Origin: Isoetes taiwanensis
Lineage: Eukaryota; Streptophyta; Lycopodiopsida; Isoetales; Isoetaceae
Assembly (NCBI GenBank): GCA_021234155.1
Contig: JAJEKV010000033.1
Coordinates: 2,087,454-2,151,453, forward strand
Length of the DNA: 64,000 nt
Reading direction: 5' to 3'
In this document: in pieces, positions 51,401 to 64,000 of the stretch
Layout: each line of letters begins with the position of its first letter
Numbering within the stretch: the first letter of the stretch is position 1
Translations under genes and position numbers: made by a program
Notes under the pieces: model-generated
Database searches by the model: none
What the model was told of the DNA's origin: nothing
Seen by the model: the letters and a program-made list of their open reading frames with translations, nothing else

Positions 51401-54196
51401 CCACAATAAGCACAAATAGAGCATCATAAGCAAGTTTTCTTGTCTGTATCATGATGCTTGTTTTGCAACCTAGAAAAGATTTTCAATAATAAGTTAATGT
51501 TTTGACTAAATTTTGTTCTTTTGGATATTCAAGGACAATAATAGATCTGGAGAAGAACAGAATATCATGATATGTATTTTAGGAAAAGCACAATCACCTG
51601 GATAAAATGCAGCAAGTAAAATAGGGGAGACAAGAACACTCTATTTACAATGAGAAAATGAAAGAAAATACATTTTAGCATTAGCTGCAACTCACATATG
51701 TGTCAATGCGACACTAAACTCTATAGATGCCTAGCTTGGAGGCAAGAAAATAAAGGAAATTTATCGACTAATGCAAGCAGAAACAACCATGTTATCATTT
51801 GGAAGGAAACTATGGAAAACATGATGATAATATCAGAAGTTATGGCAGTGGGTCATATTTACAAAGAGCTATCCCCTCCCGAGGTAATAACAAAAATCAT
51901 TGTTAAAGTAATGGAATATTTCACATATGATGCGTCCAGAGAGTAGAAGCCACTTATAACTTGGAAGAAGAGGAACTGTCAATAAATTGTGGCAAACGGT
52001 CCAAGTATATTAAAGTTCATAAAAGTATACAAAAGTATCTGTTGGATCGTCTATCGATAGACTCTCAAGTTGGCTCCATTAACAGATGAAGAGTGGGCCA
52101 TATAAATGAATTACATCCAATGCAATGTGAACAATGTTTTCTTATTAGGCGCATTGTATATGCAGTAGTCCTGGCACAATATCATATAACAAAGTTAACT
52201 AAATTCCCTTGATGAAATTACTGGTATTTCTTACAAGATTAGTGCAGGTACGCAAGCCGCATTCAATTACTCAATTCAATATGAGATCTTTTGGATTTTC
52301 CCTATAGCACTTTTTCACCCTTTCAAAGTTTTCAAAGCTTGATGTGTGTTACGCATAGTATACGTGAAAAGAAGGCATGGACAAATAAGCTAAAATTCAG
52401 TATGTTTCTTTTCCATCACAAACTAATAATATAGGAAAAGTTGTATATTATGGTGATATTTACCTGAAGTGCAATTTGTTTCTTGAAATCTCCCGTTGTA
52501 TATAACAACGAAAGAATCCATCACTTTGTGGACCTGGGCAGATTAGAAATATACGCATGTCCAATACATCGGGTAAAGCTTGCCTACACCACTTATCATG
52601 GTCCAGTTTATTGCGCTCTGGATCATAAACAGGCATAATTCCTTGTTCCATTAGCCGCTTTTCAAGGTATCCCTGAGCCTGAAAGGTCACTTATACTTTG
52701 TTACACAAAAGCTTTTATCATGTGCTTCTTATACCTTTTTTCCCCTCAAAAAAATATCACCTTTGACTTCATGTCTTTCCGGGAATGGCGTGTCCAATTC
52801 ACAAGTTTGTATGCATCACACTGCCCAAATCCAGAGCATCACAATTACTATATTACAAGAAAATTCACAAAAATAGTTGAAATAATATACCTTGGGATGA
52901 GAATTCCATGTGTACCGACTCCTTAGACTATCTTGAAGCAAAGGAAGACCACTGGACTTTTCTTTTCTAGAGGTCATAATACGTCTTCTCATTCTGGAAA
53001 GAAGGTGCTCCCTACAATGCAAAAATTACTCATATTTAGATCCCAATAATCAGTTAGGCAAAATGGCAAGATGGAAATGTTGATTTGGATGGCTGATGAG
53101 GATAGCAGTTAAAAACTTTCTAACTGCAAAAGCATACAGAAATAACTTATCCGATCCTTAATCTATTGCTGCTTTGCAAAGAACCTCACATACACAGCTG
53201 CACCCATGTTCTTAAAAGATAATGCACGTTTCAAGGTAGCATTCAAGATACGTGGCCACAACTTTGAGGACAAATTTCTAAATTGCACAGATGCCCCAAA
53301 ATCTGGAGAAACCTAAAAAACTCTCTATGGATAGTCATAAATATGTCACCTTTCAATATTCGCCATGTTTCCTTCAGCGACTGTTGAAGAAGTGGCCAAA
53401 GCACTTGATCTTGGAGATAAAAAATCATTATTCAATGACATTCCTATAGCACAAAGTTCCAAACATAAATTAAGAAAGATAAATCATTATTGAGGCATGC
53501 CTATAGTAGTTACTCACTTATAGACAAGCATTGATCCCGTCTTTTATGATGCTTCAAATCTAGTAGCAGCTCCTCCTGCATACAATGTAATGACATGGGA
53601 GTTCTTTTATAATATGGTCGAATCCAAAATGTTGTAAAGAATTGTAAGTCATACTATTTATAAAGTGAAAAGGTAAAGCCATAGGGTTGTATTTTGATCA
53701 ATAATATCCACACAGCAAATGCTTGAAATAATATAATACCACCTCCACCAGGAGATAAAATCCAACCAAAAAGCCACACCTTCTAGCATGTCAAGCTTTT
53801 AAAGTAGAGAGCACCTTATGAAATGGTTTGAACAAAGTAGATGAGCAAAGCAATCTTGTTAATGAAACTCTTTTCTCTACTTATAATTCCCTAACTAAGT
53901 TGTTGGACATAACTTAACAAAACGAGGACAACCTGAATTAGGCTTCAAGAAGCATGCTACAAAATATCCAGTAGCTTACGTTCTTGCAACCTCTCAAATT
54001 GGCCGCAACAAGTGTGAATAAAATTCTAGGCAAAACACTGTAGCTTTCCCATACTAACAACAGAAAAGAAAAGACATACAATGAAGTTCTTTTGCAGGAC
54101 GACAAACGCGAGTAATTACAACAAAGATCAAAAACTCTAATTTTCAAACTGGTATAGGAAAAAAAAAAGACAATAAGAGCATACCTCCACTGCCAT
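48440..54196 (-). CDS. Tubby-like protein without F-box, eleven exons
   Basis: Tubby-like proteins carry a C-terminal Tubby beta-barrel that binds phosphoinositides at membranes; many plant members also have an F-box, which is absent here. Exons on the minus strand: 54196-54185, 53575-53518, 53409-53313, 53011-52891, 52678-52464, 50473-50338, 50153-50080, 49657-49417, 48716-48669, 48605-48552, 48484-48440. All junctions are GT-AG and in phase, giving 1101 nt and 366 aa. The first exons (MAVE, then [15 protein letters not shown]) are short and less certain. The Tubby domain includes [80 protein letters not shown] and [20 protein letters not shown]. The basic RKRRKSK stretch is where family members contact phosphoinositide. 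The final residues (LDKRFI) replace the usual FDSKLACE. The fifth intron is about 2 kb and contains a tRNA fragment. It resembles F-box-less plant members such as TLP8. Confidence 0.9.
51316..51359 (+). pseudogene. 5' half of an organelle-type tRNA-Ser(GCU)
   Basis: The stretch reads like a tRNA-Ser from GGAAAGG (acceptor strand) through TGGCTGAGTGGCCGAAAGGA (D arm) to a perfect anticodon arm CATCC-CTGCTAA-GGATG with anticodon GCT at 51350-51352. The variable arm, T arm and acceptor 3' strand do not follow. It lies antisense inside the long intron of the Tubby-like gene. The D-arm wording is that of plastid, mitochondrial or bacterial class II tRNA-Ser, so an organelle-derived insertion is likely. 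Confidence 0.65.
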
Positions 54197-55552
54197 TTTA
54201 ACGTCCTGTGTTTTTTCCCCGGCTGGACAACCCTACATCATTGTGCTCGGCCACAGAACGAGGTTCAAAAATATTTTGGCGCGGGGTCGGAACAACTTAC
54301 TCTCCTCTCAAACTTCTGCAGAAAGTAGGCCTATATTATTTTTGTTCGAGTGACTAATTTCTTGTGGGGGTTTGCCAATGTTATGGGAGATGTTACTTTT
54401 TTTTGTCAGAAAAAAAAAACTAGCAAAGATGCACAATAGAAAGCTTTGAACCTTAAGCATAATGTGAAGCTACCAGATGCAATAAAACCATTACTAAATG
54501 CACCTGCAATATCTTATAGAGCAAATAACAAATAACAAATGCATCTCGCTCCAATTATATAATTTGAAAATGTGGCATTTGTCATATATTGCTACTTACT
54601 TTTATGTCTCCTGTATTGAGAAACTTATGACATATGTCAAATGTCATGTTTGGCATGCCACTGGTCTCACTTGTCATACAAGTGTTGCTATAGTTGTGTC
54701 ACGTGTCATACAACACTAGTAGCTACTTTTATATGTCTTGCTTGCAAGTGTCATGATTGCAAGTGTGTTGTTTTATAACATGATTGTATCACGTAACATA
54801 TAATACTAGAAGTATTGCTATATGTCATGGTTGTATCACGTGTCATTGTCGTGTGTTATAAAACAAGTATTGCTATATATCATGATTGTATCACTTGTCA
54901 TTGTCACGTGTCATTGTCATGTGTTATATACTACTAGAAGTGTTGCTACACAACATGGTTGTGCCATGTATCATATACTCCTTGTTGCTATATATCATGA
55001 TTGTGTCATGTATCATATAATACTAGAAGTGCTATTATGGTTGTGTCATGTGTCATATAATACTAGAAGTGTTGTCATCTCCTCTTTTGTTTTAAGTACT
55101 AGTAGGTAGGTTAAGTTTCCTTATTTGCTCTACGTGAATGGCCCAATGAAGAATTCTAGGTCATTGATTTATGAGCATGAAAGCTATCAACATCGATAAA
55201 CATCTATTGAAACTCAATTTCCAAAAAAATAATTCTATTTCTCTAATTCTATTTAGAATATTGCAGGCCACATTTCAAGAATAAGATACAAGTATCTTAT
55301 GGCCCATTCCCTTTTCATCTACTACATGAGGTAATTTCAAATAATGTTCCTATAGGACAACTATGTTTCACTAGGCTTAGATATTAGTTGTGTCATATCT
55401 ATGCTATACAGTTAGTGCAGTACTCAGTCCAATCATAAAATCCCATAGCTATTTTTTGTTTCTTATTATATCTTAACTTATGGCACATCCATTTTTCATA
55501 TGCCACAAGAGACAAGAGGCATTTCCAAGTAAAGCATCTATGCTTAGATATT
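54197..55552. other. 5' flank of the Tubby-like gene and minisatellite region
   Basis: Promoter elements cannot be assigned with confidence. No gene is recognised. The minisatellite is listed separately. Confidence 0.45.
54640..55085. repeat. diverged minisatellite based on TGTCATGTGTCATA
   Basis: At least seven imperfect units of about 50-65 bp combine TGATTGTATCACGTGTCAT, ATATAATACTAGAAGTGTTG and CTATATATCATG variants. The units have different lengths, suggesting repeated slippage. Confidence 0.8.
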
Positions 55553-55564
55553 AGATGTTGCCGT

Positions 55565-56485
55565 ATTTCAGTGTCAATTTGTTTCAGAGTTTTGGAATTG
55601 GACTTCTCAGATCAACAAAGCATCAATTGGATAACAAGGCCTTATAGAATTCTTGAATACAGATAATAGAATCCAATGTACTACAAGGTCATTGGGCTGC
55701 TGGGCAATTTGGAAGCACAGGAACAGAGTGGCAATGGAAAACAAAAATCCCAATCTCATATGGCTTAAGCAAACGACTTGGCTAACTCAGCAGTAGCACA
55801 TAAATCCCTGAAAGGAAAAAATTATGATACAAGCTGGAATGCCTTTGGCAGATTTCAGGGTAATTATGAATTCTTTATTCTCAATCTAACTGTTGATGAT
55901 GATGTGTTACACAGATGCTATGAAGAGACTCAACAGGTGGGGAGCTGCTGATAGGGTAGTGAAAACGCCAATCTTCCAGGTATAGAAGAAGAAGAAATCT
56001 TCATCCAGCTGAAACAGGAGCTCATCCATGCTTCTGCACTGAAGAAGATACTGAAGAAACCTGAAGTATGGAGACATAATAATCTTCGGCCATATTTCAT
56101 GAACTTGTTTCATAAATGGCAACAAAAAAGAGAGGCTCATGTCCTCCTATTGCTGGACTTCACAAATTACAGGGTTGAAAAGCTGGATCTGGTTCTCAAT
56201 ATCTTAGGCCGGAGGTCTGTCCATGACCTTACCATCCAAGATTTGATCGAGGCACAATGAACTATACTGTTGTACATCTGAACTGTTAATCTATATTTGG
56301 TCATAAGAATTTTGATGTATTTTGTATGGATCAGACTTAGATCTGGCTGATAGCACAACTCCTATTATTAGGAATGTGCAATTTTTATTATATGTATGCC
56401 ATCTATGGTATACCCCATATGTATTTAAGATTTTAGTATGAATATAAACCCCACCTTGACTCCAAAAAAAAAAAAAAAAAAAAAG
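55565..56485 (+). mobile_element. 5'-truncated LINE, same family as 36700-43591
   Basis: About 920 bp matching the 3' end of the full-length LINE from CAGTGTCAATTTGTTTCAGA (zf-RVT region) to ...CACCTTGACTCC and a poly(A) tail. It is flanked by the 12-bp duplication AGATGTTGCCGT (55553-55564 and 56486-56497). There are small deletions near 55780 and 55955, the latter putting the RT-downstream frame out of register. It is a dead-on-arrival copy made by incomplete reverse transcription. Confidence 0.93.
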
Positions 56486-59400
56486 AGATGTTGCCGTGAT
56501 GTGAATTTTAGCTGCTCATACAAATAAGTATTGAACTTTTGAAGCTAATTGCAAGTCTAACTAGTCCATTTCGAGATGCCTACAACTTGCACTTTTCTTG
56601 AACGTTTCAAGCTAGTCCTAGTATGCTAGTCCATTCACGTAAATTTTTGCAACTTCCCCCCCCCCGTTTTCTTCTTAGCTAGCCCTATCTTCAGTGCCAC
56701 CTTATCTGAAAGCCTAGGATATCTATGTGTCCTAAAATTTAATGTGGACATTCACCTGGTCCTTAGATCTTGATCGAGGGAAAGGGATGATTGAGAAAAA
56801 TAGCGAATCGTACCTGTTGAGGAATGTCCCCCTAACCCCAAAATGCTTTTCCATACTGTGCAACTTGCCAAATTCACCTAACCATATTTGTCTCTGTGTT
56901 TTCCTTGCTACGGCTTTGAATACGGATTTCCATTGCCACTGATATACATGCATATTCACAGTATCGGGGTAGGTTAATGGGCTTTTTAAATAATCTTTGT
57001 ATAGATCTTCCTTATTGGCCCTGGCTGTAAATAGTCTCATATTAACATTCGTGCTCATTCTGTTCAAACAAAAAATGGATAAGTTCAATAGTGGAAGGAG
57101 TTAGTCAATACATTTCTGGCAGATTTGAGCTTTGAAAGTGACAGTGCATGATGCACGATAGAAACAGTCCAAATAAGCAAGAAATTTTTACTGATAACAG
57201 GCCATCTGATTTTTAGAGCAACAATTTCTTCCCAAGGCAAAGTGGGGTAGGAATCCTTTGATCATGGATAGGTGGCATTCGTAGACTTAGGGCCCTTCAG
57301 CATCAAATGAGTTCCTTTGTCTTTGTTTCTTTAAAACCATCACCTTGTTTTGCTTCTTTACTCTCTGCAACAGCTATCAATCATGAGTGACACATGTTCT
57401 AACTTACAATATTTAATCCATGGGACTGGCTTGGAACATGTTTGAGTTTGAATATTTTACATTCCATTTGAAGTATGAAATTTGTCATCTTTTGCTGAAG
57501 ATAACAGGCTATAGCTCTTGTAACAATACATATGATGATAGATCAGCTTATAGTACCTCATATATTGTGGCAATCTATGCTCCTTTTGGATCTCATTATT
57601 ATGAGTATTTCTATATTTTATGTTTCCTTTTGGAAATGTACCAAGTGTCGCCGTAGTCCTTGGATAGAGACTTCAGGGTTTCTCACAAATGTGTTATGAT
57701 GCTCTTATATTTTCCTGCCAGTCCCTTTTCTTTTTAACTCCAGCATGGCTTTTACACATCAAAATAGTTTTTTTGGCCCGTCGCTCATTTCTCACCCTAG
57801 CTACAATGTCGAATTTTCCTCACTATCTTGCTATTCTTTTAAGGCTTTCCCGACTATCGTCTCCCATCCCATTGTTCTTCCTCCATTATGTTGCAAATGC
57901 ATGTCTTCCAAGATATTCACAACAATTTTATACAGTCCCAATGTTTGAGTTTAAGCACGATTAACAGAGCCATACAAAAGGCAACAAGATTAGAAGTACC
58001 TCAAGCACTTATAGTGGTACCTCTACAAGCTTTTAAACACATTTACACCATTTTTTAAGGCACCGTGATTCTTGAGTTTAGTTGGAAGAAACCTGCATTG
58101 GACGGTCCTATTTTGGATGTGTTTTATTTTCCATTTTATTTGTCTAAGACGAAGAATATTTAACACCTACTATTTTTTGTATTCCAATCTGTAATTATTT
58201 GCAGGCAGAAATTTTCTAGTAGTGTTAACTGTAGTAGCGTTCAAGGCTGAGATTAGGCCATGGCAATGAGAGTTTCGTGTTGAAGCCTCTACAGTGTGTT
58301 CTTTGTATTGGCAAAAAAATTCCCTAGCTTTCATATGCTGGCATATTGCTCCCATTTTCTTCCTCTAACCAGCTATAGTTTTATTTAGCAAAAACTGTCT
58401 TTTGCAGTTGAGCCAATGACTTAACCGAATATCAATTCCATTGGGTCATAGTTGGGGAGGATTTAACTTGTCCCTTGCCTTTAAGTTTGATAGAAAACAA
58501 ATCAAGTGTTGCCACCTCTCTCGTCTATCTTTTGTTAGCCTCCTCACATATCTAGCTATCAATATTCACGTTTTCATCCTGGTCACTCTCACCAAAGATT
58601 GAAAAAGTTGCTGCATCTACAAGATTGAGCTGATAAGTTTGCCTGATAAAAGTATTTTTCGAGTCTATTCCTAGCTTTCCCTTTCAATTTTACTAGTTTC
58701 TTGTGGTTATAATCTAGCCTTGTAACAAATTTCTTAAAACTCCTTTAACGGAAGCTTTGCAGTAGAGGAAGTGAATGTGGAACCTGCAAATGTTTGATGG
58801 AAATCCTCTCTAGTAGTCATATGTACTTATATGTGCTATAATCCATAATAGTTTTCGATTCCACGTGAGGAATGCCATGAAATTGGTATTGAAGGTATAT
58901 GTTGCGAAGAATTTCGGTCTCATTGAAGAAAGAAAAAGTTGTAATTTCAAATGCTAAGGATAATGCTCTGCTAATAGAATGCTAAGGATATTACTCTACT
59001 AACAAAACCCAACCAGCTTTTTTAATCCGTCCTCATAACCCTATTTTGAGTTCTTCATGAATAGGCCTTTTTGCCTACATTTTGGCAAAGATGCATACCT
59101 TACAAATCACTGGAGTGCCTTTTGTTGAGTGGCCAATTTGCAACAAATGAACACTTAGAATATGTGGTTTCTAGGCAACTGTTGAACATCATATTATTAT
59201 TATACATTGTATCATGAACTATGGCAACCTAGTTGCCGCATATTAAGCTTGATAGTTACATGCATAGGTTCAAATCCTTGTGCTTTCATATATTTTGAAT
59301 ATTTAACTCACCTCGGTGTCACCAATGTATGCTCCATTATATTTGTTTTCTCATTAGATTTGTTTACACCAAATTTCCCTTGAATTCATTCATATCTCAT

Positions 59401-59700
59401 AAATCCTCATGCCCTTTTCTTACACTATTCATGTGAATTTAAGTTATCTTGATATATGTTTTAAAACAATGCTCTATAAAGCTAACATGTTTTCACACTT
59501 TTATAACCTCAGTACTTTTTGTTATCATATAATTTAATTCAATTCCATTCCAAAAGCATAATAAAACTATATCTAATGGATGTGACTACCTTTCCATTTT
59601 GCATAGTGAATTCAAGCTTAAAATTGCCCAAGCCTTCTGCTGCACCTTTTTGCTAATCCCTTTTTACATGTTGTATATCTTGTTGAACAAGACCAACTAA

Positions 59701-59746
59701 GGCCAATATTGCAAGATAACCACACAAAGCCAATATTGCAAGATAA
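59701..59746. repeat. short tandem duplication
   Basis: GCCAATATTGCAAGATAA occurs twice, about 27 bp apart. Confidence 0.75.
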
Positions 59747-60180
59747 TAGAAAGTGACAACTTATACCCACTATAACCTACAGATGGTGTCAATTAACATG
59801 CAAAATAACTTCAAGATAACTTCAAATTAGCATTGCGCAACAGACAATGATGTCAACTGATATAAAAATTTTAGCATCGTGTTTCAAACCTATTGTCTTA
59901 GAAGCCACATCATGGTACACGTGTGTTTATGTTATGATCCAAGATGGTAATAATAATCCATTGCTTGCAACAATTGTGGCTTTCAAGTCAAGTTCTATTG
60001 GCAGGTTGACTTACTTTTTATTTATTCTCTTCTGTAGTTCAATATGGTATCTTAGGATATAAGTTACGAGATCGAGCATGGAGAACCATGTACAAATTGC
60101 TGACAAGTAGAATATGTTCTAATATGGTGGCATATCAAAATATGGGATGTCCTTGCATCCCATTTGTAACCAAAGTGCCA

Positions 60181-60240
60181 TTAGACCATCATGTGGAGAA
60201 GATGATTCTCTTAGACCATCATGTGGAGAAGATGATTCTA
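60181..60240. repeat. 30-bp perfect tandem duplication
   Basis: Units 60181-60210 and 60211-60240 are identical apart from the last base. Confidence 0.93.
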
Positions 60241-62698
60241 TTACACCACATAGGATTTCTTAACCGCTTACCAAAGATAAAAGACCTCTGGTTCCTGGTG
60301 AAATACAAGAGTTCTACCCTATAATTGAGTACGATCAGCAAATATGAAAAGCTGAAGTCTGAAATCATCATACTTGGCATTTGAAAGTGCATATTAGAAA
60401 AGCTCTGATTCCGTAAACATAAAATCTACTATGAAGAAGTGACAAAGATTCATTATGTACGCTGTTCGTGAAAGTTAGATTGAACAGCTGCAGTAAGGCA
60501 CCTAAAAAAAGCGATTGGAGAATTGAACCCCATGACCCAGAAGACATATTTCTTCCTCAGTCTAGGAAGTCAATAAATTTCCCTCCAAAAAGTGACTTGT
60601 TTAAAATAGAACTTTCAAGTTCTAGATCGACCTATACAAGCATTAAAGCCTCCAACAAGACTCGTGTATGATTTCATGAAATGATTTGCACCTCAAACAT
60701 GAAATGATTTGACACCCCAGAATTTAAATATGAAACTGCAATGCCCGGGTTATGAGAGATCAAACAGAATGCTTGACGAAGAATTCTAGAAAGGAAGGAG
60801 GTTCTTCTTTGCCACAGTTGGCAGTTAGAGAGATGAAGTATGCAATCTTATTTCTGGATAATCCGGAAACACAGCCACTAAATCAATAGCACAGCCTAAT
60901 ATCATTCATGATCTTAATTTATTGAAACAAGCCTGACTTCCATAAGCAGCAAGCAACTTGCCTTCCTGAAGATGATCGTTCATTGACTGAATCCTTTTTT
61001 TATTTGTTTATTATAGAACTCCCAACTAATTCATAAGAATTGTTTCTTATCTGCTCAGAATTCATCAAACATATGATCTAAGGTGCATTTTTCTCGTGAC
61101 AGTCAGAACACCCCAAGAATTCAGCCCAACTCACCAAATCAGGCTCTATTGGTATTTTATTAAAAAGTCCTCGACTTCATCTATTTGCCATGCTCTGCTT
61201 AAAAGCGAAAGCATGCATCTGCAATGATCTGCTAGTGGTCTAAAGAGATAATCTTGTAACATAGAATCAAAACAATGATAACCTTCATCAATTAAACCCC
61301 TACAACAATGAATTCTTACTTCTTACTCTTTTAAGTTTTCGTAAACTTTTAGCAATAGCAGGTCGCTCCATGCTCAAGTTCTGCAAAAAAGCAATATGCA
61401 TCGTCATAACTCCCAAAGAGACAAGCTAAAGTTGAATGTAAATAATCTTTAGACATCTCCCTCACAAAGCATTGATGTTCTCATTGCATTGTTGGACTGT
61501 ATGGCTAAGAGGCCATTTCTCTCAACTGTTTCTGTACTATTGAGTAGCAGCTTATCCTCTGTGCCCACTAGAAACCAGCATCTCAGTCTCATCTACATAA
61601 ATCTGTACCATTGCTCGTAGTAAACAGTGTGTGCAAGCATATCACCATATCTGGGACTGTATGTAGTTGTACTATGCACTTGTACTGGGCCCTCAACTTT
61701 TGTTGTTTTCATCATATATCATGGTTACTTAAAAGCAGGAATTTTTAAAAGCTGCTAGTAGATGTGGTTTCTTTCTTACTAGAATTTCAATTTAAGTCAT
61801 GTATTGGTTTCAATGGCCAGTTTTACCAATTAAGAACAACCAATGGGCTAAACTATGTAATGACAGAAAAACACAAGAGGTTCGAACCAGCAATTGAACT
61901 AAAATTCTCTGAAAATTTTTTGAGTACCTTCTGCTTGATAGGATGTAAGGCCCCTCTGAACCCCTGATAGAATAGCACTCCCCTGTGCCATCTATGATCC
62001 TTTACTTCCTACGAAGTTCTGAAAGGCATAAATAACTTCACTTAGGGTCCTCCTCCTCTGTGCCTCCTTCCCTTGTGTTCATGCTTAAACATTCGAGCAA
62101 AATATGATGCATTCGCAAACCTGCTTGTCATAAGCACCAAAAATTCATGCGGATGTGGATGTCCTTAGCAATCCTAATTTGCTTTGTTTCATAAGTTGTC
62201 TAAAATATTATGATTCTTCATACAGTCATGCCTTTGATACATAGTAAAATAGAGTTTTTTATGGAAATTTATAACCTGTAAATAAACAAGAAAGCACTTA
62301 CAAAAGAACTCCAGCAAGGTTTCCATTTAAACCAACATAAAGTCCCTTAAGAGATAATCCTTCCACCCAATTGAGCTGCCTGCAAAAACCTACATATGTG
62401 TAACACGATATCGTCTAAAAATAGAAGTTACAATAAGAAAGAACTAGATAATTAGGCATTACCCACCAAACAAAATACGAAGAAAGTTAGCGGACAAGAC
62501 TGCAGCAGGTTACGGCAGGCTGAGGGTCCACTACAGGACTTTCTTGAAGTTGGAAGCGACAAGAGTTTCTTGAAAGGACACAAGCAACTAATTTTCAACT
62601 TAATTCAGCTAAATCATGTTAAGCCTAAACCGAGGAAATAATTTCAAACAAACAAATTAAATAACGCCAAATGGATAGTTAACTGTTCCAAATAGGAA

Positions 62699-63058
62699 TT
62701 GTCAATTCTATTGCATTCATACTCCTTGGGAAGCTTAGTCAACAGTTTAGAGGATCCCTATGGAGAGGTATCCTATTATACTGAGCATATGCACAGCCCT
62801 AAACATGAAAAATATATTCTGCGCAATTGCCTGGAATTGGGAAGCTGCCAAACAATAATACCCCATCTAGCCACTAGTTTAGAGGATGGCTATGCAGAGG
62901 TACCCTATTATACTGAGTATAATCAAGATCCTATAATCCAAGAGAAGATAGGAGGCTTACAAGGCAATATGCAGAGTCATAACCTCAAAAACGAAACAAG
63001 AATTGATCTTGTGCCAGCACATATACGTTCTTTACCAGTTTGCAACATTACGTGCTGA
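62699..63058 (+). other. open frame with internal duplication, unrecognised
   Basis: 119 codons in which SLEDPYGEVSYYTEH is echoed about 45 residues later as SLEDGYAEVPYYTEY. The DNA of the two copies (about 62746-62786 and 62878-62918) is similar, so this is a segment duplication that happens to lie in an open frame. I do not recognise a family. It could be a coding exon or a plain repeat. Confidence 0.3.
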
Positions 63059-63684
63059 TAATAATTGATTAAGATAAACTTAGGAAGGAAATGGCAGGCT
63101 GAAGGAGCGATCAGTGGCCACATTAGAGATACAGAATGCTGCATTTTCATATAGAATTTTTGGTTCTGCAACACATCAGCAGCAAGGTATGTAGATCAAA
63201 ATGTGGATTGACTACCATTATTGTCCTACATCATAGCAAAGGGGACTGTTTGGTCTTTCAAATTAATTAATGTAAGAGTCATAGCCATATGCTGATGCAT
63301 TGAGTTCAAATCGTCCCTTCTTATTTGATGCATTGAAGGCAGCCGGCAACTTAAGAGACATACAGACTGGCATACCTTTGTGTTGACGAATTAAAAGCCA
63401 TAGACTGTATAATTGCCATATAAAGGCTAGCCCCAGAGAAATTATCACTCAGGCCCTGTTCATCAGATAAAACTTTTAATCATGTCATGCAGAGGTTTTT
63501 ACTAAAGAATGCATTGCACATGCCTTTGCAGCTAGAACTGACCCCACCACATCTAAACATCAACTTGCACAGATTACAGAGCAAACTCTGGCAAATAGGC
63601 ATGTTGGTCCATACCAAAGTGAGAATCCGAAATGCAAATGGCATGGCAGAGTAACTCACGTCTCAAATGCCAGGACGTCATTAT

Positions 63685-63988
63685 TCTGTGATGACGGGAA
63701 CTATAATCTTAAATATGATCTTAACTAAGGCTGGGTAAAGCTACGATAAATAGGAGCTATAAAAACCCTATTTTGCCTTTGTGACGCATCTTCTGACCTA
63801 ACCATAGACGACGATCCATACCTTTGTGGAGCATCTTCTGATCTAACCTAGGCGACGGCCCAAAACGGCCATTGAATTTTGGAAACAGCCTATTCTGGAT
63901 CATGATCAAATGGTTTAAGCCACATCCAACTCAAATTATCCTGTAATGCCGGGAACTATGATCTTGAATATGATCTTAATTAAGGCTG
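63685..63988. repeat. direct repeats, about 45-bp unit, spaced 250 bp, with inner tandem
   Basis: GGGAACTATAATCTTAAATA followed by TGATCTTAACTAAGGCTG (near 63697) recurs with five or so changes at about 63949-63988. Between them, CCTTTGTGACGCATCTTCTG and a CCTTTGTGGAGCATCTTCTG copy lie about 46 bp apart. The second outer copy runs to the window edge, so a larger repeated unit may continue outside. Confidence 0.7.
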
Positions 63989-64000
63989 AAATAGAGTTAC

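Larger units (their letters stand above)
56498..64000. other. intergenic, no gene recognised
   Basis: AT-rich, with many short open frames and no family motif that I can defend. A 118-codon minus-strand frame at 56732-57088 and a 119-codon plus-strand frame at 62699-63058 are the longest. Local repeats are listed separately. Confidence 0.4.

Noticed and set aside
56732-57088. 118-codon minus-strand frame
   Set aside because: No recognisable motif, no adjacent coding exon, and such lengths arise by chance in AT-rich intergenic DNA; left unassigned.
1-64000. CRISPR arrays, operons and bacterial-type promoters
   Set aside because: The sequence is eukaryotic (introns, LINEs, chromovirus, PPR, Tubby); the direct repeats seen are minisatellites or transposon repeats without regular spacers.

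Overview
The window looks like nuclear DNA of a large, gene-poor land-plant genome. It is AT-rich and holds split genes with GT-AG introns, a plastid-type release factor, a DYW-class PPR gene and several families of retrotransposons. The style of the PPR repeats (runs such as VHNQII and MYAKCGS), together with a DIRS-order element, L1-type LINEs and very low gene density, suggests a fern. That assignment is inference only.

Host genes. Three are well supported. (1) An intronless PPR-DYW gene lies at 12412-14523 (+), probably an organellar RNA editing factor; its last residues are DYF instead of DYW. (2) A six-exon peptide chain release factor 2 gene (prfB/HCF109 type, plastid) lies at 19267-21602 (-), and all six exons can be joined in frame to give 453 aa. 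(3) An eleven-exon Tubby-like gene lies at 48440-54196 (-), with a reconstructed length of 366 aa and no F-box. A two-exon fragment of an unrecognised gene is possible at 26093-26669 (-). PPR pseudogene pieces lie near 2.8-3.4 kb and 8.2-8.5 kb.

Mobile DNA. From 28973 to 46319 there is a nested stack. A Ty3/gypsy chromovirus with short LTRs of about 220 bp and target duplication CCAAG carries three insertions. The first is a DIRS/PAT-like tyrosine-recombinase retrotransposon (about 30728-35965) with split direct repeats. The second is a near full-length L1-type LINE (36700-43591) with a 15-bp target duplication. The third is a small inverted-repeat element (44695-44954) inside the integrase. 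Elsewhere there are a non-autonomous Mutator-like element with 9-bp duplication (21677-22364), a 5'-truncated copy of the same LINE (55565-56485), and two decayed LINEs of another family (10.2-10.9 kb and 15.4-17.9 kb, both minus).

The most unusual piece is the DIRS/PAT-like element. Its internal repeat junction is a perfect dyad (15-bp inverted arms around an inner 8-bp dyad) of the kind expected for a tyrosine-recombinase crossover site. Its 113-bp repeats are identical although its coding frames are broken.

Other curiosities are an antisense 18S rRNA fragment (about 28023-28084), the 5' half of an organelle-type tRNA-Ser(GCU) inside a Tubby intron (51316-51359), three foldback hairpin elements, and several minisatellites. 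Long stretches (1-2.8, 3.5-8.2, 22.6-26, 56.5-64 kb) contain no gene I can defend.
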